Shown piece by piece: positions 28,047-38,123 of a stretch of DNA of 64,000 nt. The notes beneath the pieces were generated by a model, which was not told the DNA's origin, searched no databases, and worked only from the letters and a program-made list of their open reading frames with translations. The stretch is from Anaerobacillus sp. CMMVII. GTDB lineage: Bacteria > Bacillota > Bacilli > Bacillales > Anaerobacillaceae. The position numbers and the translations under genes were made by a program. The DNA is taken from positions 248,001-312,000 of the forward strand of contig NZ_JACEHK010000017.1 of assembly GCF_025377685.1 (NCBI RefSeq), written 5' to 3'. Numbering within the stretch: position 1 is the stretch's first letter; each line of letters begins with the position of its first letter.

Positions 28047-28794
28047 ACGAATTATTCCCTGCCTCGATGTCAAAGAGGGCCGCGTAGTCAAAGGCGTTCA
28101 GTTTGTCAATTTACGCGATGCTGGTGACCCTGTCGAACTTGCCGCCTTTTACGACGAGCAAGGCGCCGATGAACTCGTTTTTTTAGATATATCAGCCTCT
28201 CATGAAGGGCGCAAAACAATGGTTGATGTCGTTGAACAAGTAGCCGGGCAATTAGCCATCCCCTTCACCGTTGGCGGTGGCATCAACACACTAGCGGATA
28301 TGAAACGAATTTTACGAGCAGGAGCAGATAAAGTCTCACTAAATACTGCAGCGGTCAATCGCCCAGAATTGATTACCGAAGGAGCAGTTTTCTTCGGCAG
28401 CCAATGTATCGTTGTCGCAATTGACGCAAAATATGATGAAGCTCTTGACTCTTGGCGCGTTTACACACATGGCGGCCGCAAGCCCACCGAATGGGAAGTC
28501 GTTGCTTGGGCCGAGGAAGCCGTCCGTCGCGGCGCTGGAGAAATCCTCCTCACAAGTATGGACCAAGACGGGGAAAAGAAAGGCTTTGACCTACCACTAA
28601 CGAAGGCTGTTGGCGAAGCGGTATCAGTTCCAGTCATTGCCTCAGGTGGAGCTGGCGCGAAAGAAGACTTCGATCCGGTGTTTAAAGAAGCCAAAGCAGA
28701 CGCAGCCTTGGCAGCATCAATTTTTCACTATAAAGAAACATCTGTCGCCGAAGTGAAAAGCTTTTTAAAACAGAGAGGGGTTGAAGTTCGCTAA
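28036..28794 (+). CDS. hisF: Imidazole glycerol phosphate synthase, cyclase subunit HisF
   Basis: The 252-residue TIM barrel starts [19 protein letters not shown], the family's N-terminal signature. The catalytic Asp is in CLDVK, with a second in VAIDAKYD (about 130). GTG at 28036 gives the standard length and overlaps hisA by 11 bases; the frame is open upstream but the extra residues are only shifted hisA. It forms the ammonia channel with HisH. Confidence 0.95.
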   Translation: MLAKRIIPCLDVKEGRVVKGVQFVNLRDAGDPVELAAFYDEQGADELVFLDISASHEGRKTMVDVVEQVAGQLAIPFTVGGGINTLADMKRILRAGADKVSLNTAAVNRPELITEGAVFFGSQCIVVAIDAKYDEALDSWRVYTHGGRKPTEWEVVAWAEEAVRRGAGEILLTSMDQDGEKKGFDLPLTKAVGEAVSVPVIASGGAGAKEDFDPVFKEAKADAALAASIFHYKETSVAEVKSFLKQRGVEVR

Positions 28795-29411
28795 TGAACG
28801 TTACATTCGATGAAAAGGGACTAATCCCGGCTGTTGTGCAGGACGCCACAAGTAAAGAAGTGCTAACCGTTGCCTATATGAATGAAGAATCCCTGCAAAA
28901 AACGCTGGAAACGCGCGAGACCTGGTTTTATAGCCGGTCCCGTCAAGAACTATGGCATAAAGGCGCAACTTCAGGAAACACGCAAAAGGTCATCGACATT
29001 CGTTACGATTGTGATCAAGACGCTCTTGTTGTCCTAGTCATTCCTGCTGGCCCTGCCTGCCATAAGGGAAAATATAGTTGCTTCAGTGATTCCTTGTTGT
29101 CATCTGAAGCGCCAACTAGTGACGATCGCTTTCGGATTTTGAATATTCTCGAATCAACCATTGCCCAGCGTGAGGCCGAAAAACCCGAAGGCTCTTATAC
29201 AACTTACCTATTTGAAAAAGGAATTGATAAGATGCTGAAGAAAGTCGGTGAGGAAGCCGGCGAAGTCATTATCGCAGCTAAAAACCGCGATCCCGAAGAA
29301 CTAAAATGGGAAGTCGCCGACCTGCTATTCCACCTTCTCGTTGTCCTCCGCGAACAAAAACTTCCACTCGACGAAGTATTAAAGACATTGGAAGAAAGAC
29401 ATGGGAAGTGA
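28794..29411 (+). CDS. hisIE: Bifunctional phosphoribosyl-AMP cyclohydrolase/phosphoribosyl-ATP pyrophosphatase
   Basis: The 205-residue fusion has an N-terminal cyclohydrolase (HisI) with metal-site motifs [13 protein letters not shown] and [20 protein letters not shown]-terminal pyrophosphohydrolase (HisE) from about residue 115 has [15 protein letters not shown]. It carries out steps 2 and 3 of histidine synthesis. TAATG overlap with hisF. Last gene of the operon; the operon lacks hisC and a histidinol phosphatase gene, which must lie elsewhere. Confidence 0.95.
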   Translation: MNVTFDEKGLIPAVVQDATSKEVLTVAYMNEESLQKTLETRETWFYSRSRQELWHKGATSGNTQKVIDIRYDCDQDALVVLVIPAGPACHKGKYSCFSDSLLSSEAPTSDDRFRILNILESTIAQREAEKPEGSYTTYLFEKGIDKMLKKVGEEAGEVIIAAKNRDPEELKWEVADLLFHLLVVLREQKLPLDEVLKTLEERHGK

Positions 29412-29412
29412 A

Positions 29413-29630
29413 TTTTGAGTTATGAGTTATGAGTTATGAGTTGAAGAAGGTGGAGCTTCGATGACTTATTGCTTTTAGGCCTAAAAGTTAAAAGCAACAA
29501 TCTTTTAGCAAAGCTGAAGATTGTTGCTTTTAAAATAGCTAATAATGACAGAGATATTAAGGCCAATTCAAAATCTTTCTCTCCCATTCCCCACAACCAC
29601 TCAAAACTCAACCCTCAAAACTCAAAACTG
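29413..29630. repeat. Heptamer palindrome, element 4 (after hisIE), split by a terminator
   Basis: Left arm GAGTTATGAGTTATGAGTT starts 1-2 bases after the hisIE stop, followed by GGAGCTTCGATG. The right arm of ACTCAAA heptamers (29599-29630) is about 150 bp away because other sequence, including a strong terminator, lies between the arms. Confidence 0.75.
29491..29533 (+). terminator. Intrinsic terminator of the his operon
   Basis: AAAAGCAACAATCTT pairs perfectly with AAGATTGTTGCTTTT across a 12-base loop. T-rich on both outer sides, nested inside a heptamer palindrome. Confidence 0.85.
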
Positions 29631-29929
29631 TAAATACATAAACATATCATCACTGCGGTTCATCCCACTTAATTTAAGTCCAGGCACCTCCACGCCATCA
29701 ATGACAATCTTCGAATGCGCAAAAGTAGGGTTATAGTCATATTCATGATAAGCAGCAGGAATGTCAGAAAAGCCACCGTCCCATCCATCGTACCGATGTT
29801 GAAATCATATTCATGCGTTACTTTCCCTTCCTCAATTGGTGGTGTTAATGTCTCGCCGATACAACCAGTCATCAGATTTAAAGCTAAAACACTAGATATA
29901 ATTGAATACATTAATTTATTTTTTTTCAT
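29622..29929 (-). CDS. Small lipoprotein of unknown function, frame broken near 29768-29771
   Basis: The start MKKNKLMYSIISSVLALNL with lipobox L-M-T-G-C (Cys about residue 23) marks a lipoprotein. After residue about 54 the written frame turns into a hydrophobic nonsense tail. If one T is added to the T4 run (29768-29771 on the plus strand as A4), the frame continues as SDIPAAYHEYDYNPTFAHSK and ends after about 106 residues in MFMYLQF. That form repeats the earlier motif HEYDFN. The stop codon is inside the heptamer right arm. RBS AAAGGAG lies upstream. I do not recognise the family. Confidence 0.7.
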
Positions 29930-30044
29930 GATTTTATCTCCTTTAATGTTTGTTTTGCTGCTTCCTTTTAATTTGACGATTAAATTTCTAATATGTTACA
30001 TTTTTGGGAGATGTAGGAAATAAAATATATAATCGAAAATGAAA

Positions 30045-30107
30045 ATGACCGAATAATCTTGGGAAATATTCGAATAAATACGGGAAATGATCGAATAACG
30101 CCTTTAG
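30045..30107. repeat. 21-bp GAATAA repeat array, locus 4
   Basis: Three exact 21-bp units: ATGACCGAATAATCTTGGGAA and two variants. Confidence 0.75.
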
Positions 30108-30215
30108 AAAACAATCTACTCACAAAAACTACCCAGAACGCACAATAACATTAACAAAAGCCTAAAAAAGTGATATACTTACGCGAGTAAACTATTGGTT
30201 GAGTAGGAGGTAGAA

Positions 30216-31241
30216 ATGAGTCAAAATAATGAAACAATGAAAGAAATGGGATTAGTTTATTCTAATCTGCAAGATGCAGCTTATTTCTACAACAAAGGAA
30301 TAGAAGCTTTTCGTCTGCAAAATTTAATAAAAGCACAACAATACCTTGAGCGTGCTGTAAGTTTAGATCCAAAAGAGCCTGCATTTTATTGTCAATTAGC
30401 AATTATTCTTGCTGACTTAGGTGATCTTCATCGCTCAAATGATTGTTTAATAAAAATAGTCGATGAACATTTAGCTGATGAAATGCCTGAATGTCATTTT
30501 TTTTTAGCGAATAACTATGCAAACTTGGGCTTGTTCGAGCATGCCAGAAAAGAAGCACTTCTTTATCTTGATAAGGATCCTGATGGAGAATTTCTCGAGG
30601 ATACGGAAGATCTCCTCGAGCTATTGCAGGAGGAAGATGATTTATTTGCTGAAGCAGAAACAATGTTAATTCGTTATGAGTTAGCAGCTCATGAGCTTAA
30701 AAAACAAAACTATGATAAAGCGATTTTGTATTTCAATGATCTTCTTAAGGAAAACCCTGAATATTGGATGGCACATATTCGCCTTGCTGAAGCCTATTAT
30801 TTAAAAGGAAACTCGAATAAGGCAATTGACATACTTAATTCAGTGTTGCAAAAAGAAGACAATGTGGTCGCTCGTGGCTATTTAATGACCTACCTATATG
30901 AAACAGATGAAAAGGCAAAGGCAACCCTTATCGCCGATTCATTAAAAAATGTGTGGAGTATTGATGATGAACATTGTTATAGCTTAGCGATATCTTTCGG
31001 TAAAATTGGAGAACACAATCGTGCCCTAGACGGCTTTGAGAGATTACAACGAAGAGGTTTTGGAGACTTTCCAAAGTTTCATTACCATGTAGCTGTTGCT
31101 TATTTTTACACAGGTAAAATCGAAAAAGCAGTTGCGATTTGGGAAAAGCTTGCCAACCTAGGAAATAATGACGCGTTAGCAAATTTACAATTCCTTCAAG
31201 AAGGAAATCACTTAAAGCCAACCTATAACTACCGAGCATAA
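30216..31241 (+). CDS. TPR-repeat protein (YvcD-like)
   Basis: The 341-residue soluble protein is made of tetratricopeptide repeats. Recognisable units include YFYNKGIEAFRLQNLIKAQQ at about 19-38, YDKAILYFNDLLKENPEYWM, YLKGNSNKAIDILNSVL and YFYTGKIEKAVAIWEKLA. It has no signal peptide or membrane segment, so it is a cytoplasmic scaffold or adaptor. Its place before trxB matches B. subtilis yvcD, of unknown function. RBS TAGGAGG lies just before ATG. Confidence 0.85.
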   Translation: MSQNNETMKEMGLVYSNLQDAAYFYNKGIEAFRLQNLIKAQQYLERAVSLDPKEPAFYCQLAIILADLGDLHRSNDCLIKIVDEHLADEMPECHFFLANNYANLGLFEHARKEALLYLDKDPDGEFLEDTEDLLELLQEEDDLFAEAETMLIRYELAAHELKKQNYDKAILYFNDLLKENPEYWMAHIRLAEAYYLKGNSNKAIDILNSVLQKEDNVVARGYLMTYLYETDEKAKATLIADSLKNVWSIDDEHCYSLAISFGKIGEHNRALDGFERLQRRGFGDFPKFHYHVAVAYFYTGKIEKAVAIWEKLANLGNNDALANLQFLQEGNHLKPTYNYRA

Positions 31242-31282
31242 TTGCAACGAGTTAAGTAAAAATTATTATTGTTAACTTGCCT

Positions 31283-31324
31283 GTGCAAAGTAACACCCTG
31301 TTGGGTATACTTTGTACTTTTTTT
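31283..31324 (+). terminator. Intrinsic terminator after the TPR gene
   Basis: GTGCAAAGTAACACCC pairs with TGGGTATACTTTGTAC and is followed by seven T residues. Confidence 0.88.
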
Positions 31325-31427
31325 ATAAAACCAAGACGTCTGAGCAGGAGATTGGACTTATTCCGTAGTATAATTTACAATAAAGTTGTGAAGTTATATA
31401 CCTTATGGGGTATATGTGATATAATAA

Positions 31428-32399
<972 letters not shown>

Positions 32400-32407
32400 T
32401 TGATGAG

Positions 32408-32438
32408 AAGTCCAATTCAGTATGAGTTGGGCTTTTTC
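32408..32438 (+). terminator. Intrinsic terminator of trxB
   Basis: AGTCCAA pairs with TTGGGCT, then a T run, 9 bases after the stop. Confidence 0.82.
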
Positions 32439-32649
32439 TTATGAGGGGCAATACGAGTCAGCAAAATCCTTATTCGATACTAAGAACATAGGCGTTAATC
32501 AGGTAAAACCTATTTAATATAGTTTCTGAACGGTGTGAGTAGTTCACGAAAACGTTACTCGCTTTTAATTCTCCTGTAACAGTTTTGAAATATAATAAGG
32601 TTATGATAAGAATAAGTAATTGACCCCCTTTTTTATATACTTTCTTGTT
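32439..32649. other. Non-coding stretch between trxB and an orphan terminator
   Basis: AT-rich and without a usable frame. TTGAAA (32584-32589) followed by TAAGAAT could start a short RNA ending at 32681; this is weak. Confidence 0.3.
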
Positions 32650-32681
32650 GCACGGATGAACGCTATTCGTGCTCTTTTTTT
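32650..32681 (+). terminator. Orphan intrinsic terminator, possible end of a small RNA
   Basis: GCACGGAT pairs with ATTCGTGC and is followed by CTTTTTTT. It is about 240 bp past the trxB terminator and 390 bp before the next gene, so it ends no known transcript. Confidence 0.55.
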
Positions 32682-32908
32682 GGTTATAATAGTTAAAATG
32701 TTCAAATAATACTTAATTTACAAAATATTAGTAAAAAAATATTGTATAATAATAGTAAATTAATGACTTCACATACTAAAACTGTTACAATTTTTAGTGA
32801 ATGTTACTATGTGAAAAATATAGTATAATGTATGGAAGAATTTCTTTCGTAAAGCTTTACATCATCCCCGTACTCGTCTTTGGGGATTGTGTTTCTTTTA
32901 TTTTCTAA

Positions 32909-32924
32909 GGCTCTTTTCGTAAAA
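32909..32924. repeat. Single end of the MITE-like element
   Basis: GGCTCTTTTCGTAAAA matches the terminal repeat of the elements at 7681 and 16618. No matching second end is clear, so this is a relic in the leader of yvcI. Confidence 0.5.
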
Positions 32925-33073
32925 TATTGTTTGTCATTGACTAAGTTGATAAGGTTTTCACTGGGGCACTTGTTGGCTCAGATCCTTAATGGTTTAGGCC
33001 TATACTTTAACTTTTTAGCGACAATATACCGAAAAATGCCTTTTCTAAAAAGACTAGTACAGAGGTGGGAACT

Positions 33074-33520
33074 TTGCAAAGAGTTACAAATTGTATAGTA
33101 ATGCAAGATCAGCAAGTATTATTGTTGCAAAAACCTTCTAGAGGTTGGTGGGTTGCTCCAGGTGGAAAAATGGAAAGTGGAGAATCCATAAAAGAAGCAG
33201 TAACAAGAGAATTTTGGGAAGAAACAGGACTGGAAATTGATAACCCTGAAATAAAAGGTGTTTTTACTATAGTAATAAAAGAAGAAGAGAAGGTTGTTGA
33301 CGAATGGATGATGTTTACCTTTTTAGCTACGAAAGTGACAGGCGAGATGCTAGAGGTATCTCCAGAAGGTAAGCTTCAATGGCAGCATGTGAATGACGTG
33401 AAAAACCTACCAATGGCACCTGGTGATGTCTATATTTTAACCTCATCCTCAACTCATTGGACACCATTTACGGTACCTTTTACTACACCCCAGATTTTGA
33501 ATTATTGTCTTACCAATTAG
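33074..33520 (+). CDS. yvcI: Nudix hydrolase (YvcI)
   Basis: The 148-residue protein has a full Nudix box G-x5-E-x7-REUxEExGU at about residues 34-56, with all catalytic glutamates present (REFWEETGL). It would hydrolyse a nucleoside diphosphate derivative; the substrate is not known. TTG at 33074 (MQRVTNCIV) is chosen by likeness to B. subtilis YvcI and the RBS GAGGTGG; a GTG lies 9 bases upstream. First gene of yvcI-rapZ-yvcK-whiA-crh. Confidence 0.88.
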   Translation: MQRVTNCIVMQDQQVLLLQKPSRGWWVAPGGKMESGESIKEAVTREFWEETGLEIDNPEIKGVFTIVIKEEEKVVDEWMMFTFLATKVTGEMLEVSPEGKLQWQHVNDVKNLPMAPGDVYILTSSSTHWTPFTVPFTTPQILNYCLTN

Positions 33521-33533
33521 ATCCGGTGAAAAA

Positions 33534-33643
33534 AGTGTAGAGTGTAAAGTTTAGAGTTGTGCGGGTAACTCGGAGATGTTTTTACCTTGCATCATTGCGT
33601 AGCTTTCACAGACTCTACACTTTACACTCTAAACTCTACACTA
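33534..33643. repeat. Heptamer palindrome, element 5 (yvcI-rapZ)
   Basis: Left arm AGTGTAGAGTGTAAAGTTTA and right arm of CTACACT/TTACACT heptamers surround TGCGTAGC. It ends 22 bases before rapZ. Confidence 0.85.
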
Positions 33644-33665
33644 ATAAAGAAAGGAAGAAGCAATT

Positions 33666-34547
33666 ATGGCAGTAAACAAAGATATACAAGTTGTAATTAT
33701 TACTGGAATGTCAGGTGCGGGGAAGACAGTTGCTGTACAAAGCTTTGAAGATTTGGGCTTCTTCTGTGTTGATAATCTTCCGCCAGCGCTTATTCCGAAG
33801 TTTATAGAGCTGATCGAAAGCTCTGGAGATAAAATGAATAAAGTTGCACTAGTCATTGATTTACGTGGTCGCGAGTTTTTTGACCAGCTTTTTCAATCGA
33901 TCGATTATTTAGGAACGGTAGCCGATGTTAAACCACAAATTATCTTTTTAGATGCGAAGGATAGTAAGCTTGTCCAACGTTATAAAGAAACGCGTCGTTC
34001 ACATCCGTTAGCTCCAAAAGGTCTTCCGTTAGAAGGAATTCAGCTTGAGCGGGAAATGCTTGAGGAATTAAAAGGTCAGGCTCAGCAAATTATTGACACG
34101 ACAGATCTAAAACCGCTACAGTTACGCGAAAAGCTAATCGAACGCTTTTCAGCAGCAGAACAACACTCTTTCTCAGTGAATGTTATGTCGTTTGGATTTA
34201 AATACGGGATTCCAATCGATGCTGATCTTGTCTTTGATGTTCGCTTTTTACCTAACCCACATTATATTGATCATATGAGGCCGAAAACAGGGCTAGAAGA
34301 GGAAGTATCCTCATATGTTTTGAAATGGGCAGAAACACAGCAATTTATTGAAAAATTAGATGACCTATTGTCGTATATCTTGCCTCATTACAAACGAGAA
34401 GGAAAAAGCCAAGTGGTTATCGGAATTGGTTGTACGGGTGGTAAGCATCGTTCTGTGACACTAGCTGAATATTTTGGTAAAAAATATTCACAAGAATACA
34501 AAACGTTTATTACACACCGAGACGTTCATAAAGGGAAGGCAAATTAA
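33666..34547 (+). CDS. rapZ: RNase adapter protein RapZ (YvcJ), P-loop NTPase
   Basis: The 293-residue protein has a Walker A GMSGAGKT at about residues 15-22, DLRGREFF near 65, and the C-terminal signature [16 protein letters not shown]. In E. coli RapZ guides RNase E to the GlmZ small RNA; in B. subtilis YvcJ is a nucleotide-binding protein linked to competence. The stop codon abuts the GTG start of yvcK. Confidence 0.94.
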   Translation: MAVNKDIQVVIITGMSGAGKTVAVQSFEDLGFFCVDNLPPALIPKFIELIESSGDKMNKVALVIDLRGREFFDQLFQSIDYLGTVADVKPQIIFLDAKDSKLVQRYKETRRSHPLAPKGLPLEGIQLEREMLEELKGQAQQIIDTTDLKPLQLREKLIERFSAAEQHSFSVNVMSFGFKYGIPIDADLVFDVRFLPNPHYIDHMRPKTGLEEEVSSYVLKWAETQQFIEKLDDLLSYILPHYKREGKSQVVIGIGCTGGKHRSVTLAEYFGKKYSQEYKTFITHRDVHKGKAN

Positions 34548-35491
34548 GTGAAGAAGGCTAATATCGTTGTTATCGGTGGTGGGACGGGTTTGTCAGCCAT
34601 TTTACGGGGATTGAAAACATTTCCTGTAGATATTACTGCAATTGTTACAGTTGCCGATGATGGTGGTAGCTCAGGGCGCCTTCGCAATGAGCTTGACATC
34701 CCACCACCTGGTGATGTTCGCAATGTTCTTGTTGCCCTTTCAGAAGTAGAACCTTTAATTGAAGAGTTATTTCAACACCGCTTTGAAAACGGTCATGGAT
34801 TATCTGGCCATTCGCTAGGTAATCTATTATTAGCAGGAATGACTTCGATTACTGGAGATTTTGCCAAAGGAGTACATGAACTTAGCAAGGTTTTAAATGT
34901 CCGTGGCAAAGTACTCCCAGCTGCCAATCAAAGCATTGTTTTGAAGGCGGAAATGTGTGATGGGAGTATCGTTGTTGGTGAATCAACGATTCCTAAAATA
35001 GGAAAAAAAATAAAACGTGTCTTTCTTACCCCTGAGGATGCGAAACCTTTAAACGAGACGCTCCTTGCGATTCGAAACGCGGATCTGATTGTTATTGGGC
35101 CGGGAAGTCTGTATACTAGTGTTCTTCCAAACTTACTCGTTCCGGGGATCGCCAATGAAGTAAAAAAGGCCCAGGCTCGAAAAGTCTATATATGTAACGT
35201 CATGACGCAGCCCGGAGAAACAGATAACTATACAGCGAGTAATCATGTGCAGGCATTAATTGACCATGTAGGTGCAGGTATTATAGATACAATTATTGTG
35301 AATGATCAAGCAATAGATAAGCAATATCTTGAACAATATGAAAAGAAGGAGCAAAGGACGTTCTTTTTGATAAAATAGAGCTTCAAAAACTCCCGTACCA
35401 AATTGTCGCCGATCAATTATTAATTTATCGTGAAAACTACCTGCGTCACGACGCAATTAAACTTTCACGAGTATTATTATCATTATTATAG
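34548..35491 (+). CDS. yvcK: YvcK/GlmR family protein, frame broken near 35341-35344
   Basis: A GTG start directly follows the rapZ stop. The family start [18 protein letters not shown] and [19 protein letters not shown] are intact. YvcK/GlmR binds UDP-GlcNAc and steers carbon to cell-wall precursors during gluconeogenic growth. The written frame ends at 35378 after 276 residues. Adding one A to the A4 run at 35341-35344 restores [18 protein letters not shown] and the normal C-terminus to 35491, about 314 residues in all. The deletion is probably a sequencing error because the downstream codons are well kept. The stop codon TAG is the first base group of a heptamer palindrome. Confidence 0.9.
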
Positions 35492-35587
35492 TGTAGAGTT
35501 TATAGTTTAGAGTGTAAAGTCTTGCGGGCAATAGCTTCGGAGCTTAACCCAGAGCACTCTCAACTTTCAACTCTACACTCTACACTA
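35491..35587. repeat. Heptamer palindrome, element 6 (yvcK-whiA)
   Basis: Left arm GTGTAGAGTTTATAGTTTAG, apical ATAGCTTCGGAGCTT, right arm CTCTACACTCTACACTA. It begins at the yvcK stop and ends 16 bases before whiA. Confidence 0.88.
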
Positions 35588-35603
35588 AAAAGGGGGTCTT
35601 GCC

Positions 35604-36557
35604 TTGTCTTCTTTCGCTGCTATGACAAAAAAAGAATTGACGCAATTGGATGCAGATGGATGCTGTGCAGAGGCGGAATTAGCTGCCCTCATACGAATGA
35701 ATGGTTCAATATCTTTCAGTAATAAACAATTAGTACTAGATATAATAACCGAAAATGCTGCTATTGCAAGGCGAATTTATACATTAATAAAGAAAACGTT
35801 TCCAGTTCATGTCGAACTTCTTGTTCGAAAAAAGATGCGCCTAAAGAAAAATAATGTCTATTTGGTGAGGATTTCACAAGAAGCGCAGAAACTTTTAGCC
35901 AAATTAGGTATTATGGAAGAGGGCTTTCAGTTTATCAGAAAAATTTCTGATGACATTAAAAATAACGGTTGTTGTAAGCGGGCCTATTTACGGGGGGCCT
36001 TTCTTGCGGGAGGTTCAGTTAATCACCCTGAGACATCATCCTATCATTTAGAGGTTTTTTCTCTTTATGAGGAGCACAATGAATCGCTTTGTGAATTGGC
36101 AAATTCCTATGACTTGAATGCAAAAATTCTCGAAAGAAAAAAAGGGTTTATTATCTATATCAAAGAAGGTGAGAAGATCACCGAATTCTTAAATATCATT
36201 GGGGCCCATCAAGCACTACTTTTTTTCGAGGATGTAAGGATCATGAAAGACATGAGGAATTCAGTTAACCGACTCGTTAATTGTGAAACCGCTAACTTAA
36301 ACAAAACAGTTGGGGCGGCAATGCGCCAGGTCGAAAACATCCGTTTTATCCAGCGTGAAGTTGGTCTGGGGATCCTACCAGAGAAGCTAAGAGAAATTGC
36401 CGAGCTTCGGGTCCAGCATCAAGATGTGACATTAAAAGAATTAGGTGAAATGGTCACTACAGGCAAGGTAAGTAAGTCTGGTGTGAACCATCGCCTGAGA
36501 AAAATTGATGAATTTGCAAATAAACTTCGAAATGGTGAACCCGAATATAACTTTTAA
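35604..36557 (+). CDS. whiA: DNA-binding protein WhiA
   Basis: The 317-residue protein has an N-terminal LAGLIDADG-like domain ([29 protein letters not shown]) and a C-terminal helix-turn-helix ([20 protein letters not shown]). WhiA binds DNA and affects cell division and chromosome segregation in Bacillus. The start is TTG at 35604 behind AAGGGGG. Neighbours yvcK and crh are the conserved context. Confidence 0.95.
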   Translation: MSSFAAMTKKELTQLDADGCCAEAELAALIRMNGSISFSNKQLVLDIITENAAIARRIYTLIKKTFPVHVELLVRKKMRLKKNNVYLVRISQEAQKLLAKLGIMEEGFQFIRKISDDIKNNGCCKRAYLRGAFLAGGSVNHPETSSYHLEVFSLYEEHNESLCELANSYDLNAKILERKKGFIIYIKEGEKITEFLNIIGAHQALLFFEDVRIMKDMRNSVNRLVNCETANLNKTVGAAMRQVENIRFIQREVGLGILPEKLREIAELRVQHQDVTLKELGEMVTTGKVSKSGVNHRLRKIDEFANKLRNGEPEYNF

Positions 36558-36638
36558 ACGTAAAAGTGAGTATGAAATTGCGATTTAAATTGTATGAATG
36601 GTAAATAATGATGATAAAGAAACTAGGAGGAGAAGGAA

Positions 36639-36896
36639 ATGGTAGAAAAAGCTGTCGTAGTTAAACGCAAGGCTGGCTTACAAGCAAGACCTGCAGCACT
36701 ATTTGTTCAAGAAGCAAATAAATTTAGTTCAGATATTTTCATTGAAAAAGAAGGTAGAAAAGTGAACGCAAAAAGCATCATGGGGATTATGAGCTTAGCG
36801 GTTGCAACAGGAAAAGAAATCACGATCATCACAGAAGGTAAAGACGAAACAGAGGCATTAACAGCTCTTGTGGCGTTTGTGGAGAAGGAAGAATAA
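36639..36896 (+). CDS. crh: HPr-like catabolite repression protein Crh
   Basis: The 85-residue HPr paralogue has Gln15 (AGLQARPAA) in place of the phosphotransfer His15, so it cannot act in sugar uptake. Ser46 (AKSIMG) is kept, the site of HprK. Ser-P Crh is a co-repressor for CcpA. RBS AGGAGGAGAAGG lies upstream. hprK is at 17049, and candidate CcpA sites precede rpoN, cggR and cstA in this window. Confidence 0.95.
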   Translation: MVEKAVVVKRKAGLQARPAALFVQEANKFSSDIFIEKEGRKVNAKSIMGIMSLAVATGKEITIITEGKDETEALTALVAFVEKEE

Positions 36897-36904
36897 AGTG
36901 TAGG

Positions 36905-36985
36905 TTTGAGTTAAGAGTGTTGAGTGTTGAGTTACGTGGGATAAAGCTCCGTAGCATCTACTCACATTAACTCAAAACTCAAAAC
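36905..36985. repeat. Heptamer palindrome, element 7 (after crh)
   Basis: Left arm TTGAGTTAAGAGTGTTGAG, apical AAGCTCCGTAGC, right arm AACTCAAAACTCAAAAC. A terminator follows directly. Confidence 0.82.
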
Positions 36986-37016
36986 AAAAAGCTAGGTCAC
37001 CCGACCTAGCTTTTTT
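36986..37016. terminator. Bidirectional terminator between crh and clpP
   Basis: AAAAAGCTAGGTC pairs with GACCTAGCTTTTTT. It serves the convergent crh operon and clpP. Confidence 0.9.
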
Positions 37017-37022
37017 CATGCC

Positions 37023-37607
37023 TTATTTCTTCTGTGTAATTACTTCATCAATCATGCCGTATTCTTTGGCTTTTTCTGCGGTCATGAAGTTGTCACGCTC
37101 TGTATCACGTTCAATTACTTCAAGTGGTTGACCAGTGCGCTCAGCTAAAATTTCATTTAACTTCTCACGCATTTCAATGATACGCTTTGCATGGATTTGG
37201 ATGTCAGTCGCTTGCCCTTGTGCACCGCCAAGTGGTTGATGGATCATCACTTCACTATTTGGTAGGGAATAACGCTTGCCTTTTTCACCAGCAGCTAATA
37301 AGAATGCACCCATTGATGCTGCCATCCCGATGCAGATTGTTGATACTTTTGGTTTGATAAATTGCATTGTGTCGTAAATAGCCATACCAGCTGTAATCGA
37401 CCCACCAGGGCTATTAATGTATAAAGAAATATCTTTGTCAGGATCTTCAGCTGCTAAGAATAGTAGCTGAGCAACAATTGAGTTTGCCACATTGTCATCG
37501 ATGGCACTACCTAGCATAATGATACGATCCTTTAATAAGCGCGAATAAATGTCATAAGCGCGCTCTCCGCGGTTAGTTTGTTCAATAACTGTAGGGATTA
37601 AATTCAT
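37023..37607 (-). CDS. clpP: ATP-dependent Clp protease proteolytic subunit
   Basis: The 194-residue serine protease forms the ClpP tetradecamer that works with ClpC, ClpX or ClpE. The catalytic Ser98 (GMAASMGAF), His123 (MIHQPLGG) and a later Asp are in place. ATG at 37607 follows GGAGGAGAAG. A CtsR operator overlaps the -35 region of a well-formed promoter, so heat and protein stress should induce it. It is a single gene, convergent with crh. Confidence 0.96.
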   Translation of the reverse strand: MNLIPTVIEQTNRGERAYDIYSRLLKDRIIMLGSAIDDNVANSIVAQLLFLAAEDPDKDISLYINSPGGSITAGMAIYDTMQFIKPKVSTICIGMAASMGAFLLAAGEKGKRYSLPNSEVMIHQPLGGAQGQATDIQIHAKRIIEMREKLNEILAERTGQPLEVIERDTERDNFMTAEKAKEYGMIDEVITQKK

Positions 37608-37656
37608 AGTGTACTTCTCCTCCTTAAAATTTTTTCGATAAACTTAGTGTATGTAT

Positions 37657-37685
37657 ATCATAATCTAAAGGTCAGTGAAGGTCAA
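37657..37685 (-). promoter_or_regulatory. SigA-type promoter of clpP
   Basis: On the minus strand TTGACC and TATGAT are separated by 17 bases, about 50 bp before the clpP start. Confidence 0.75.
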
Positions 37686-37686
37686 A
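37670..37686 (+). promoter_or_regulatory. CtsR operator of clpP
   Basis: GGTCAGTGAAGGTCAAA fits the CtsR direct heptad repeat RGTCAAA-NAN-RGTCAAA with two changes in the first half. It covers the -35 box. Confidence 0.8.
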
Positions 37687-38040
37687 GGATTTACACTGAG
37701 AATAGATGTCTAGTTTCTGCACCTAGGGGCGCATCCACTAATAGTATAAGTTCGATGACGATTCCTATTTTCCTGCTTCCAACCTGCCCTCATTTTTAAT
37801 ACATATTCATCTTAACCGAAACTATACAATTTAAACCAACTAAATTTTTCAGTTTAATTACATTTCGCTAATACGTTATTGCGTCATAAAAAAGTTACCA
37901 ATAGTACCATCAAATATATGTAGATGATTAGTAGTAGCTTATGAGAAAATGGTAGAGTGATTCATGTTAAGTTAAAACTTTCTGAGCAAATGTTGATTCT
38001 TCTCGCATTAAGACGAGGGAACATAGAATATAAATAAAAT
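37687..38040. other. Intergenic stretch between clpP and rpoN
   Basis: About 350 bp of AT-rich sequence with no frame, repeat or RNA gene that I can support. The rpoN promoter should lie in its right part. Confidence 0.4.
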
Positions 38041-38054
38041 TGTAACCGTTTACA
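38041..38054. promoter_or_regulatory. cre site (CcpA) upstream of rpoN
   Basis: TGTAACCGTTTACA matches the cre consensus TGWAANCGNTNWCA at every position and extends to an 18-bp palindrome. It lies 70 bp before the rpoN start. In B. subtilis sigL is repressed by CcpA. Confidence 0.82.
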
Positions 38055-38123
38055 ATAGGTGGATAATAACGCTTCACTGAACACTTTAAACATAGTATGA
38101 TAGATTTTAGGGGAGGTTGAGTA

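Noticed and set aside
29715-30023. 102-residue plus-strand frame opposite the lipoprotein
   Set aside because: It is antisense to a lipoprotein with lipobox and RBS, and lacks its own ribosome-binding site.
32640-32700. tRNA or rRNA genes
   Set aside because: No cloverleaf, T-loop GTTCRAANYC in context, or rRNA motif was found anywhere in the window; GTTCGAAT in the 21-bp repeats only mimics the T-loop.
32880-33098. 72-residue frame upstream of yvcI
   Set aside because: It runs through the leader with a MITE end and into the yvcI start in another frame, has no RBS, and its product resembles nothing.
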